From Panicum virgatum (lineage: Eukaryota; Streptophyta; Magnoliopsida; Poales; Poaceae): a stretch of DNA of 64,000 bases. The DNA lies in the NCBI RefSeq assembly GCF_016808335.1, contig NC_053148.1, forward strand, positions 12,150,063-12,214,062, given 5' to 3'. The position numbers and the translations under genes were made by a program. The notes beneath the pieces were generated by a model. It was not told the DNA's origin. It saw nothing but the letters and a program-made list of their open reading frames with translations, and ran no database searches. Shown piece after piece: positions 10,635 through 19,805 of the stretch. Numbering within the stretch: the first letter of the stretch is position 1; each line of letters opens with the position of its first letter.

Positions 10635-11820
10635 GTGCTCCTCCGAAGGCACCTCCTCCCTCGCCTTCGCGCAGCCTCCCCGCTCCCTTCCCCAATCCCC
10701 CGCCGTGCCTGCCCCCTACTCTCCACCTCTGCCTCCGCCGCCCCTTTCTCCCTCGAGGACTACCTCGTCGCCGCCTGCGGCCTCTCCCCAGCTCAAGCCC
10801 GGAAGACAGCCCAGAAGGCCGTCGATGAAACATCCAGAAAGGCTAAGAAAGCATTCGAGGACATCTACCGGTCCCGCCTCAGATCCGCATCCAACCCGGA
10901 CGCCATCCTCGCCCTTCTCTCCGGCGTCGGCCTCTCCCGCACATACATCGCTTCCATAGTCGCCGCGGACCCGCTGCTCCTACGCTGCTCGGTGAAGACA
11001 ATCGGCCCCCGCCTCCTCTCTCTCCGGGACTGCCTCGGTCTGTCCGCTCCCCAGATCGTTCGCTTACTCCTGGTCGGCTCCCCAGTCCCCATGCGCTCTC
11101 CAGAGCAGCGACATCGTTTCCAAGCTCCAATTCTTGATCTCATTCTACGGCTCATTTGAGTGGGTCCTGGTGGCAGCTAAGAGGAGTGGCGCCATCCTGC
11201 ACGCGAGCCTTGAGAGGGTGGTCGAGCATAAGATAGCCTTGCTTCGTCAGTTTGGTGTTCGAGATATTGCCACGCTGTGTTCAAACAACCCAAAGTTGCT
11301 TACGTTCAGCCTGGAGCGCGTGAAAGAGGTTTTGCTGCGGGCGGAAGAACTTGGGGTGCCTCGCAATTCACGGATGTTCAAGTACGTGGTGGCTGCGGTC
11401 GCTTGTAATTCCAGGGAGAAGGTTGCTGCCAAGATTGAGTTCTTTAAGAGGACTCTTGGTTGTTCTGAGTCCGTGGTTTCCATTGCAGTGTGCAGACAGC
11501 CAAGTATTTTAGGAGTCTCTGACGAGAAACTTATTCGCAAGATTGAGTTCCTGGTCAATGAGGTTGGGATGGAGCCACGGTACATTCTGGAAAGGCCTCT
11601 TCTGCTTGCATTAAGCCTGGAAAAGCGTGTGCTCCCACGGCATAGGGTTCTGAAGGTTCTGCAGGCAAAGAGATTGTTGAATAGAAAGATGAACCTTACT
11701 TCATTCTTTACGTTTGGAGAGAAGGCTTTCAGATTGAGGTTCATTGACCCTCACGAGGACTATGTTCCTGATCTCGCAGGTTATTATGCCACGGCTTGTG
11801 CTGGTGATGTGCCCCCTTAA
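10635..11820 (+). pseudogene. mTERF-family gene, copy 4, start codon lost and frameshifted
   Basis: The coding sequence aligns throughout with copy 5. Where copy 5 has ATG-CTC-CTC this copy has GTG-CTC-CTC at 10635, and no upstream in-frame ATG was found. The first part reads SLEDYLVAACGLSPAQARK, AILALLSGVGLS and LSAPQIVRLLLVGS. Around 11,085-11,110 the frame shifts. The homologous sequence then continues one frame over (ISFYGSFEWVLV, KIALLRQFGVRDIA, RPLLLALSLEKRVLPRHRVL) to the stop at 11,818-11,820. A TTG at 11,134 could open the second part, but no normal start is present. Two independent lesions argue for a pseudogene rather than one sequencing error. Confidence 0.8.
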
Positions 11821-12681
11821 GTCCAACTGTTACCCTGAAATATTTAATTTTGATGTCATTGAGGTGGATTGTGGAATTGCAACTCATGATCAGTAGCAAC
11901 TGTCCATGGTACAGTGCAGACTTTCGAATTTTTTGTTTCAGCAATATAACTACTTCTGATCTTTGACTAGTCATTGTTGAAGTTTTAGTTCTGGTTCCAT
12001 GAGCTTTGGTTTGAGTTATTTTGGAGACTTATTGTGTGAGTAAAATCGCTTCTTCCTAGCCCATGACTTACTTTATCATCAAAGTTAGCGCTTCTTTATT
12101 AGAATGGTCATTGTTATAGTACTTAAGCTACTAGTAATATGATAGTATTAGCTTCCCCTTTTCTCTAACCATGTATATTTCATCATAGATTATCTTTAAG
12201 GACCTCACACTAGTTTTTTTTTTCATGCTAATCACTGGTACTTCTGTGAGGGTTCCCAAATTTTATATTTTGCTGAATGAATTGTTTTCATGTCTAGTGC
12301 TGTTTATATTTTACATTCCTTCATTGATGGCGCTTGACTAGTTAGGGGCCTAAATTCATGCAGAGTTGGAGCTCTCAATGAGACACACACATGATACTGT
12401 GTAAAAACAACAAAATTTTCATGCTTTCTCTAGACTGTTTTGAGTCCAATGAGCGCAACCTTCTCAATAAATATGATTGTTTGTGTGGCCTGAAGGGGAT
12501 GCGTTACTACTTACTACTAGTCGGAATAAACCATAGGTAAGGGATATTCGTAAACTGTTAATGTATTGGTATTGCCTTACAGAACTCACAACTCAGTTAC
12601 TGGTATGTCTTCTAGCTAGATTCTTGAACTATCATTTTTGATTCAGTTATGAAATGAACCTGCAACTAAACTATTGAGTAG

Positions 12682-12720
12682 GACAAGTTAATACGTTTTC
12701 TCGAACAGACAAGTTAATAC
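12682..12720 (-). repeat. 13-bp micro-insertion with 13-bp target duplication
   Basis: gacaagttaatac occurs at 12682-12694 and 12708-12720, flanking gttttctcgaaca. On the minus strand the insert ends CGAGAAAAC, similar to A-tailed LINE ends. Confidence 0.6.
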
Positions 12721-12966
12721 TTTTGTGTAGCTTTATTTCTATATAACAAATATGGTATCTTTTACTTCCTAGAATGCTCAAATTAGAACCACTACTGATA
12801 TCTGATTGCTCATAGTCCAAGTTGTAGTTTAGCTATGAAGGAACTGGTTTGACATTTATGGAGTCATACTGCATGCATTTGTTAGTAGCTTACTCGCTTC
12901 TGCTCAGCACACGGTTAAAGGTTATCCTTAACATAGTTGTTCTGCTGCAGGTAAGTGTTTTTTATA

Positions 12967-13224
12967 CTCCCTCCGTTGCAAATTATAAGTCATTCTAAGA
13001 ATTTTGGAGAGTCAAGTTTTTCAATTTTGACCAAATTTATATAACAAGATAATGACATTTATGATACCAATTAAGTATCATTAGATTCTTTGTTAGCTAT
13101 ATTTTCATAGTATATCTATTTGATGTCATAAATCTTTGTGTTTTTTCTATATTTTTGGTCAAACTTTGAGATGGTTTGACTCTCCAAGATTCTTGGAATG
13201 ACTTATAATTTGGAACGGAGGGAG
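12967..13224. mobile_element. Stowaway-type MITE (258 bp)
   Basis: The ends are inverted repeats, ctccctccgttgcaaatt... and ...aatttggaacggagggag, and the element is flanked by TA on both sides (12965-12966 and 13225-13226), the target used by Tc1/mariner elements. A second copy of the same family lies at 28,014-28,272. Confidence 0.92.
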
Positions 13225-13911
13225 TAGCACTTAATCCTACTGGAATTTGACAGTATTAGATTTCCCTTTTTCCTAACAAGCATGGACTATTTACAAGCCA
13301 TTCTCTTTTCTATTTGTCATGCTGTGTTCTGGTTTATGGCGGTTCACAGGACGTGTTCATGAACTTGTTGAAGTGTTTTCTAAGCAGTATCACAATAGCT
13401 TCTGTAGCCACCGGTATCCTCCATTTTGAGCTGCTTGTGAAAGTCCAGACCTCTGGAGAAGCCCTTGGTGACTGTTTGATCGAAGTCCAGTTGGTGTCCA
13501 TGTTTTGATATATTCTTCTGTTTCTTATTTTCCATTGCTCAAGTGCAGAAAAAAGGAATCAGATAGACCAACCACAAGCGTTAACTTTGTATGGCTTGTG
13601 TGTGATGAAAAGAAATTATCTTCATAGGATCTATGTTCATTTTATACGTTTAAGGCTGTTCGCCTCCAAAGCTTGTTCCAGTAGGATTCGAAGATACAGA
13701 GTGCCAAGTTCCAGAATATGATTATGTGCTTTACAGTTTCTGGTTTCTCAGTTGCTGTTGTTTTCCTTGTGAGTTTTTCTCTCCCTTTTTTCTGTCAGTT
13801 CTGGTGTCTGTTTCCCAAGTGCAGTGTCAGCAGTTCAGTGCTTTTGCCTCCCCTCTCAGCTTTGTATGGAGTTTGAGGATCTAGGTTTGATCGATCAAAT
13901 AATTATATTGT

Positions 13912-13970
13912 AAGAACATCTAGCTTCTTCTTCTTCTTTTTTTTTGAAAAGAACAAGAACATCTAGCTTC
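13912..13970 (-). repeat. 27-bp micro-insertion with 16-bp target duplication
   Basis: aagaacatctagcttc is repeated exactly at 13912-13927 and 13955-13970. The 27-bp insert is T-rich followed by gaaaagaac, so on the minus strand it ends TTTTC plus a long A-tail. Confidence 0.65.
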
Positions 13971-15643
13971 CCCTTCCCCATTGTGCTACTTTCCTGTAGA
14001 GTTTCGTCTGAGATCTGGCACTGGCTGCAAGCACAACACAACCGGATGAAGTCTCTTCTTCATGGGCCAGGAAGAATATACTACTTGATTTTGATTGAAT
14101 AACTTGGCGTGCAGTTACAGTGCAGAAATCGAAGCAGCCTGGCGGCGGCAATCGAGACTATCGACGAACAACCTCACGAGCTCGTCTCAATCGAAGTTTG
14201 GGTAGTGGCAGTTCATATGACATGCTTATATACTTGGAGAAATCCAAACAAGTCGTGTTAGCCAGCTCTCACGGTCCCCATGGCCCGTCGCACCACGGCG
14301 CGCCCTTCCTCGCCGGAGGACTTGGGTTGGAAGGGAAAAGGAATAGCCCGAATAAATTAGAAATATTAGATATAGGCTAATTTTATTAAATAAACTAGGT
14401 TTGTGTCCGTGTGTTGTAACGGTGGCAAAAATTTTATCCTCATATACCAATATTGTTGTGATATCAAGCTTTCACAAATTATTTGATATGATATAATTTC
14501 AAATTCTCAACATATACACTGCAAGCAACTATGTTAGCTCATCGAAGGTCGTCGTATTCGTGATGCACTCCTGATTCATTGTTGTCCTGTTCTCACTACG
14601 GGAAACGACGTATTTCCGTGTCTGTGGCTTTGCCGTGTGCAGCAGGCGGCGAAGCGTTCACGACATACGTCAGCTCACCAGATCTCACTTTTTTTTTATG
14701 GTAACGGGGGAGAGAATCCCCACCAGGATTATATTTCAAGGAGCTTTTGGCAGCTCATAAAAACCAGAGGTTCACCAGATCTCACTCACCGCGCTGTCCC
14801 CACCGTCGTCGCTCCGAGCCCCCGATCGAGTCGCCTCCGCACCTCGCACCGCGCGCTGCCGCTCCTCACAAGCAGAGGATGGCAAGCGGAGGGGGGAAGG
14901 GGAGGGGCAACAGATGGAGGGGTCGGGTCGCCGCCAGAGTAGGAAGCGAGGGGCCGGGTAGCCGCCAAGCTCGGGGTACGAAGCGAGGGGCCCGGAGCCA
15001 GGTCGCGGCCGGGCCGTCGTCGCGACTCGCGAGGGTAGTTAGCAGCGGCTGCGGTCACCGTCGGCTTGCCGGAGGCAGCTCGTACGAACGGGATGCGGTA
15101 GTTTCGTGCGCAAAGATTGGCAGATCAGCGGCGTCTGCGCGGATCCGAACGATCCGATTGCGGCAGTCTCGGACGCAAGTATGGTAGGTCATCGGAGGGC
15201 CGATGATTCCCCGTCCGCCCGACGAACGGATGGAATTGACGGAAGGCGGACTGATCCGTCTGGTGATAACTTGCGACGGACGGACGGCTAATGATCGCAA
15301 GACGATGGAACAAACGAGCGATGGACGGCGCTGAGATAGTAGCGGCAGACTGACGGGGCCGCGGACGCCCGTCGCACGATTCAGCCTTTTTAGGAGTAGA
15401 GATAGGAGTAGAGATCGCATAAATGGAAGCTAATTTGCGACTCGCCACAGAGGTCGAATTGGGCCGCATAGTTGTTTGTGGGCCGACGACTGCCAGGGTG
15501 GAAGCTTCCTACTCGTTGGATGTGGAAGCAACGGCGATGCTCAGTCGGACGTCCCTCGGAGGTGACTAGAATCCTCTACTACAGAGGATCTGGTTCCCGA
15601 GCTCTCACCCGGCGAGAGCGCCGCCGCCCCCTCCGCCGCCGCC
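13971..15643. other. Gene-free stretch before mTERF copy 5
   Basis: About 14,370-15,450 looks transposon-derived: it is GC-rich, and its left edge has the 'ctaggtttgtgtccgtgtgttgtaac' kind of sequence common at the ends of grass transposons. I could not define its ends. Besides the LINE stub at 14,690 nothing else is identifiable. The last 150 bases are the likely promoter and 5' leader of copy 5. Confidence 0.3.
14690..14771 (-). mobile_element. 82-bp truncated LINE tail with 15-bp target duplication
   Basis: tcaccagatctcact flanks the insert exactly (14675-14689 and 14772-14786). The insert starts with nine T and on the minus strand ends '...CCCCCGTTACCAT' plus an A-tail. It is a 3' stub of a non-LTR retrotransposon. 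Confidence 0.8.
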
Positions 15644-17018
15644 ATGCTGCTCCTCCGAAGCCACCTCCTCCCTCGCCTCCGCGCAGCTACACAGCTCCCG
15701 TCCCCTACGCACCACCGCGCCTGCCACCTCTCCGCCTCCGCCTCCTCCTCTGCATCCGCCGCCCCATTCTGCCTCGAGGAGTACCTCGTCGCCGCCTGTG
15801 GCCTCGCCCCAGCACAAGCCCGCAAGACAGCTAAGAAGGCGGTTGATCAAGCATCCAAAGATGGTAACAAGAAGGCATTCGGGGAGCTACGCTGGTCCCG
15901 CCTCAACTCCGCCTCCAACCCTAACGCCGTCCTCGCCCTGCTCTCTGGCGTGGGCCTCTCCGGCGCCGATATCGCCGCCGTCGTCGCTGCGGACCCGCTG
16001 CTCCTCCGCTCCTCGGTGAAGAACGTCAGCCCTCGCCTCCTCGCCCTTCGCAACTGCCTCGGTCTGTCCGCTCCCCAGATCGTTCGCTTCCTCCTGGTCG
16101 GCTCACGCGCCCTCCGCTGCTCCGATATCGTTCCCAAGCTGGAGTTCTTCATCTCCCTCTTTGGCTCATTTGAGCGGCTCCTCGTGATCCTGAAGAAGAA
16201 CTGCAGCATCCTATCTTCGAATATCGAGAGGGTGATCAAGCCTAACATCGCCTTGCTTTGCCAGTGCGGTCTAAGTGTTCGAGATATTGCCCACGTGTGT
16301 TCACGCAGTGTGCGGTTGCTTTCCTTCAGGCCAGACCGTGTCAACGAGATCGTGCTACGCGTCGAGGAGCTTGGGGTGCACCACAGCTCGCGGATGTTCA
16401 AGCACACAATCAGATCTGTCTCATATGTCAGCAAAGAGAAGTTTGCTGCCAGGCTCGAACTTTTGAAGAGTACTCTTGGTTGCACCGAGAGTGAATTTGC
16501 AACTATAGTGTCCAAGCAACCAGCTATTCTTGGATACTCTGAGGAGGGTCTTCTCCGCAAGATTCAGTTCTGGATCAAAGAGGTTGGAGTGGAGACTCAG
16601 TATCTTGTTAAAAGGCCTACCATTAGGGGTGGTAAAGGGCCTAACATTTTGAACTAGAAAATATAAGGATCGGGCCCTAAAAGGGCCGGGCTCTAAACAT
16701 ATGTATTTTTGAACTAAAAATTTTAAGGGCTTTATTGGGCTGTGAAGAGACTATTAGGGCCATAGCCCATTACCACCCCTACCTACCATGTTATCATACA
16801 GCCTAGAGAAGCGGCTACTGCCCCGGCATTGTGTCATGAAGGTCCTGCAGGAAAAGGGATTGCTGAGTAGTAAAATGTCCTTTTGCTCATTTGCTCACAT
16901 TGGAGAGGAGACTTTCAAGTTGAAGTATATCGACTGTCACAAGGACTCTGTTCCTGGGCTTGCAGATGCTTACGCCACATCTAGTGCTGGTGTTGTGCCC
17001 TTTGGAATCAAATTATAA
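15644..17018 (+). pseudogene. mTERF-family gene, copy 5, interrupted by a hAT MITE
   Basis: An ATG at 15,644 opens a frame with the typical mTERF order: LPRLRAATQLPS (transit-like, basic), CLEEYLVAACGLAPAQARK, AVLALLSGVGLSGADIAAVV, LSAPQIVRFLLVGS, LFGSFERLL, KPNIALLCQCGLSVRDIA and KIQFWIKEVGVETQYLVKRPT. At that point a 158-bp MITE adds about a dozen foreign residues and a stop at 16,655-16,657, giving 337 residues. The original C-terminus resumes at 16,788 (MLSYSLEKRLLPRHCVMKVL ... VPGLADAYATSS) and ends at 17,018. The truncated protein would lack the last mTERF helices, about 76 residues. Outside the MITE the frame is intact, so the insertion is recent compared with the lesions in copies 2 and 4. 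Confidence 0.88.
16624..16781. mobile_element. hAT-type MITE (158 bp) inside mTERF copy 5
   Basis: The terminal inverted repeats are taggggtggtaaagggc at the left and the complement gcccattaccacccct-a at the right. The 8-bp target duplication cctaccat lies at 16616-16623 and 16782-16789. An 8-bp duplication and TAGGGGTGG ends are diagnostic of hAT elements. No coding capacity. Confidence 0.93.
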
Positions 17019-18420
17019 CAACTTAGAATGTTCCAATTCTTTTTGTATTCTAGGCGGATGGTATAACTGCAACTCACGTTCATTCGCAGTTGTCGATGTT
17101 ACAGGCATCCTCAATTTTTTTTTTTTTGGAAAGAAGTTCTCTATTCTTCTTTCTGCAGTAGAACTATTAGTGATGTCTGAATGCTCATAGTATGACTTTT
17201 AAGTTATTCTGTCAAGGATCTGGTTGGCTTATTTTGGAGCCTTACTGCACGTGTTTGTTAGTCGCTTCTCATGTCTAGCACGCGGCTGAAGATTATTCTG
17301 CAGACAGGCCCTTGTCGTAGCACTTAATCTAGTTGAAATTTGGCAGCGTTGGCTTTTCCTTTTTCTCTAACCGTGTTTGTTTAGTATGTTTCATTTGTAC
17401 TGGCATTTTACAGCGCTCACTGATACTTCTCTGGGGCTTCACTAATTCGTTTTTAGAGGAATGGATTGTTCTTGTTTCTACCTATGGTTACTTTGTACTT
17501 ACTTCGCTGAGGCTGATTGCTGAACTAGTACTTTCAAGTAGTGGCCGAAATTGCTACTGAGAAGGAACAATTGTGTAAACCAAGTAGTGTGGCCAACAAT
17601 ACGTTCATGATTTCTAAGAAATGTTTTGGTTCCATGGCCCTCTGCCTATATACTGAAGATGGTTCTATTTGGTCCTAAGGAATTGAAGACTGACTTCTGA
17701 AAATAGATGGCAAGAATTAATTTGCTGTTCTTGCATTTCGACAGAACATATTCATTTTGTATGGGCTATATCTATCTGATTATGTAAATCGATCTGTCAT
17801 ATATAGAGAACATATCTTTTCTGGAAATAATTCCATTAAATAAGAAAAAAATTCTTAAATCAAAGCGTGTTTATCAGCAATTTGATAGTCCTGTTATTTT
17901 GAGAAGTGGGAATTTTTTTCCTCAAAATATTTGCACTTCTATAGCCTGTGCATGATGCATTCTGGTTTTATGGCAGCTCACAAGATACACTTTAAGAACT
18001 TGTGGAGGCGTTTTCTAAGCAGGATCACAAAAGCCGCTGTAACCACGGGTGCCCTCTTTAGAGCTGCATCTGACAGTCCAGGCCCTCTGGGGAGCCACAA
18101 CTCATGTCATGTGCAGAAGCAGCAAACCAGATAGGCCAAGCGCATGCGTAAACCCTGCATTGTATGTGTGTAATGACTGATGAGAAGAGTTGTCTTTCTT
18201 TATAGAATATATGCTCGTGGCATGTCTACGACAAGGGCCTGTTTGGCTTCCAATTCCTGGGCTTTCAATGTTTTTTCAGTCAACTGTTATTTTCCCCGTG
18301 GAGTTTTCTGTCAGTTCTGGTGTCGGTTTCTATGGATGAGAGCGATGGTTTTGCGCGTGCAACGCTGGACCAAGTCTCAGGATCGTATGAAGTTTCAGGA
18401 TCTGGTATTGAGAAATTAGG
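17019..18420 (+). repeat. 3' flank of mTERF copy 5, paralogous to 11,821-13,900
   Basis: This stretch shares ordered blocks with the flank of copy 4, so a unit of gene plus 3' flank was duplicated in tandem. No separate gene was recognised here; short open frames are not conserved between the two copies. Confidence 0.6.
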
Positions 18421-18453
18421 TAAATCTCGTATATGGATCTGGCGCACTCAATT

Positions 18454-18537
18454 TTAACAGCAGAACTAGCTTTCTGTATAATATAACTAAAATACTTAAC
18501 AGCAGAACTAGCTTTCTATATAATATAACTAAAATAC
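18454..18537 (+). repeat. 42-bp tandem duplication 5' of tRNA-Trp
   Basis: Two units (18454-18495 and 18496-18537) differ at one base and both begin ttaacagcagaactagc. The second ends 21 bases before the tRNA gene. Confidence 0.9.
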
Positions 18538-18558
18538 TTGCTGCCGTTACAGCACCCG

Positions 18559-18630
18559 GGATCCGTGGCGCAATGGTAGCGCGTCTGACTCCAGATCAGA
18601 AGGTTGCGTGTTCGATTCACGTCGGGTTCA
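18559..18630 (+). tRNA. trnW-CCA: tRNA-Trp (CCA anticodon)
   Basis: A 72-base cloverleaf can be drawn. The acceptor stem GGATCCG pairs with CGGGTTC (one GT and one TG wobble) and is followed by discriminator A. The D-arm region GCGCAATGGTAGCGC contains the A box. The anticodon loop CTCCAGA carries CCA (tryptophan), and the T arm GCGTGTTCGATTCACGT contains the B box. No intron and no encoded CCA tail, as for eukaryotic nuclear tRNA genes. A run of T in the following tandem repeat (from about 18,654) can serve as pol III terminator. Confidence 0.96.
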
Positions 18631-18638
18631 AACCCCCG

Positions 18639-18742
18639 AACTAAAACCGGATCATTTTTTTTTCTTTCGTTGTTCTTTCGTTGCGATGAGAACTAAAACC
18701 GGATCATTTTTTTTTCTTTCGCTGTTCTTTCGTTGCGATGAG
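18639..18742 (+). repeat. 52-bp tandem duplication 3' of tRNA-Trp
   Basis: The units 18639-18690 and 18691-18742 differ by a single base and begin aactaaaaccggatca. Each holds a run of nine T, so the likely pol III terminator is itself duplicated. Confidence 0.9.
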
Positions 18743-18972
18743 ACCGAGGCATCGACCTGCGCAGAGACTGGTTGCTGCGCAGCCTCCAAGCCAGGGAGGC
18801 CTCTTTCCCCCGGCGTCACTCAAGTAAAATCTGCACTATGGAACCACGATGAAAGCCTGACGAATAGGCAAGGCACCCCACATCTGCAGCGGGCTTCAAA
18901 TACCACAGAATGGAATGGAAAAGCGATAATGGGATGGAAAAGCGATAACTCAACCAAGCAGGTAACTGAATA

Positions 18973-19172
18973 TGTAACACCCCCGTGGCCCGCCCCGGTT
19001 GTTCGATTCAGAAGAACAGAGTAGATACGTGTCTCAGCACGAGTACACGGCGCGGGATATATTTCCCTGGCCAGTCACTGCCACACAGGGCCCGCTTACA
19101 GAGCTACTACTTTCCCGCGCTAACAACTACGTTTCCACCCAATGAACACGGCTTCACGGTACTGTCTTGACA
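18973..19172 (-). repeat. 3' LTR of the Ty3/Gypsy element (200 bp)
   Basis: It matches the right LTR from 'gttgttcgattcagaagaac' to the end CTTGACA, but lacks about 74 bases present near the TG end of the right LTR. Confidence 0.92.
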
Positions 19173-19181
19173 TCTCCCCCC
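19173..19181 (-). other. Polypurine tract of the Ty3/Gypsy element
   Basis: The minus strand reads GGGGGGAGA directly before the 3' LTR, the position expected for plus-strand DNA priming. Confidence 0.75.
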
Positions 19182-19384
19182 GCACGATCACTTGCTTGTC
19201 CCCAAGCAAGAGCATCTGGAAAACGCTGCTTGATCACGTAGTAGTCTTCCCAAGTAGCAGATGAAGTTGGAATGGAGCTCCACTTGATGAGAACTTGTGG
19301 AACCATCGTGCCGCCTTTCTGCACCAAGCGACGATCCAGCTCCTGCTCAGGAACCACATCTGCTGCATCCAACTGAATGTTAAC

Positions 19385-19805
19385 CATGGTTTTAAATAGC
19401 GGGCTATAGCCCCGCTATAGCCTTTTTAGAGAGTCCCCGCTACGCTATTTGTATTTATGCCGCTATGGCAGCTATGAACGTTAAATTGCGCTATAGCTGC
19501 GCTAAATGGCGTAGCTTTAGCGCCGCTATAGCCTTATACTTAGCTCGTGGTACTATTTTGATCTTTTGGACAACTGAATATTTGATTGTATTAATTTTGT
19601 TGCATTGTCAACTTAAGTAATGTTCCCGTAGCCCTAGAAACATGTTTATGTTTATGAAATTTGCTAATTACTATGCTTTTGTGCATCTATTACTTGTATT
19701 TTTCATGGTTTAGTAATAAACCGCTATTTGCCATAGCCGCTATAGCCTCTTAGCCTTGGGAAAAAATACGCCGCTATTTACCATAGCCCGCTATTTAAAA
19801 CCTTG
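19385..19805. mobile_element. hAT MITE (421 bp) in the chromodomain region
   Basis: Inverted ends CATGGTTTTAAATAGCGGG (left) and CAAGGTTTTAAATAGCGGG (right, complement) are flanked by the 8-bp duplication atgttaac at 19377-19384 and 19806-19813. The element is full of 'ccgctatagc' subterminal repeats. It splits the pol frame between LPVNI and QLDAADVV. Confidence 0.92.

Larger units (their letters stand above)
11821..13900 (+). repeat. 3' flank of mTERF copy 4, duplicated downstream of copy 5
   Basis: Several blocks here recur in the same order at 17,019-18,420. Examples are the sequence around 13,330-13,480 ('gttttctaagcag.atcacaa', 'agtccag.cc') against 17,960-18,100, and 'tctgtcagttctggtgtc' near 13,795 against about 18,310. 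The flank was therefore copied together with the gene. The MITE at 12,967 and the micro-insertions at 12,695 and 13,928 were not obvious in the other copy. No coding sequence was recognised. Confidence 0.65.

Noticed and set aside
15100..15440. Possible protein-coding segment near 15.1-15.4 kb
   Set aside because: Frames are open on both strands but full of Arg/Asp repeats caused by 'gacgga'-type sequence; it looks like transposon or low-complexity DNA.
16621..16787. Intron in mTERF copy 5
   Set aside because: The segment lacks proper splice signals at the required places and has hAT inverted repeats with an exact 8-bp target duplication, so it is a MITE.
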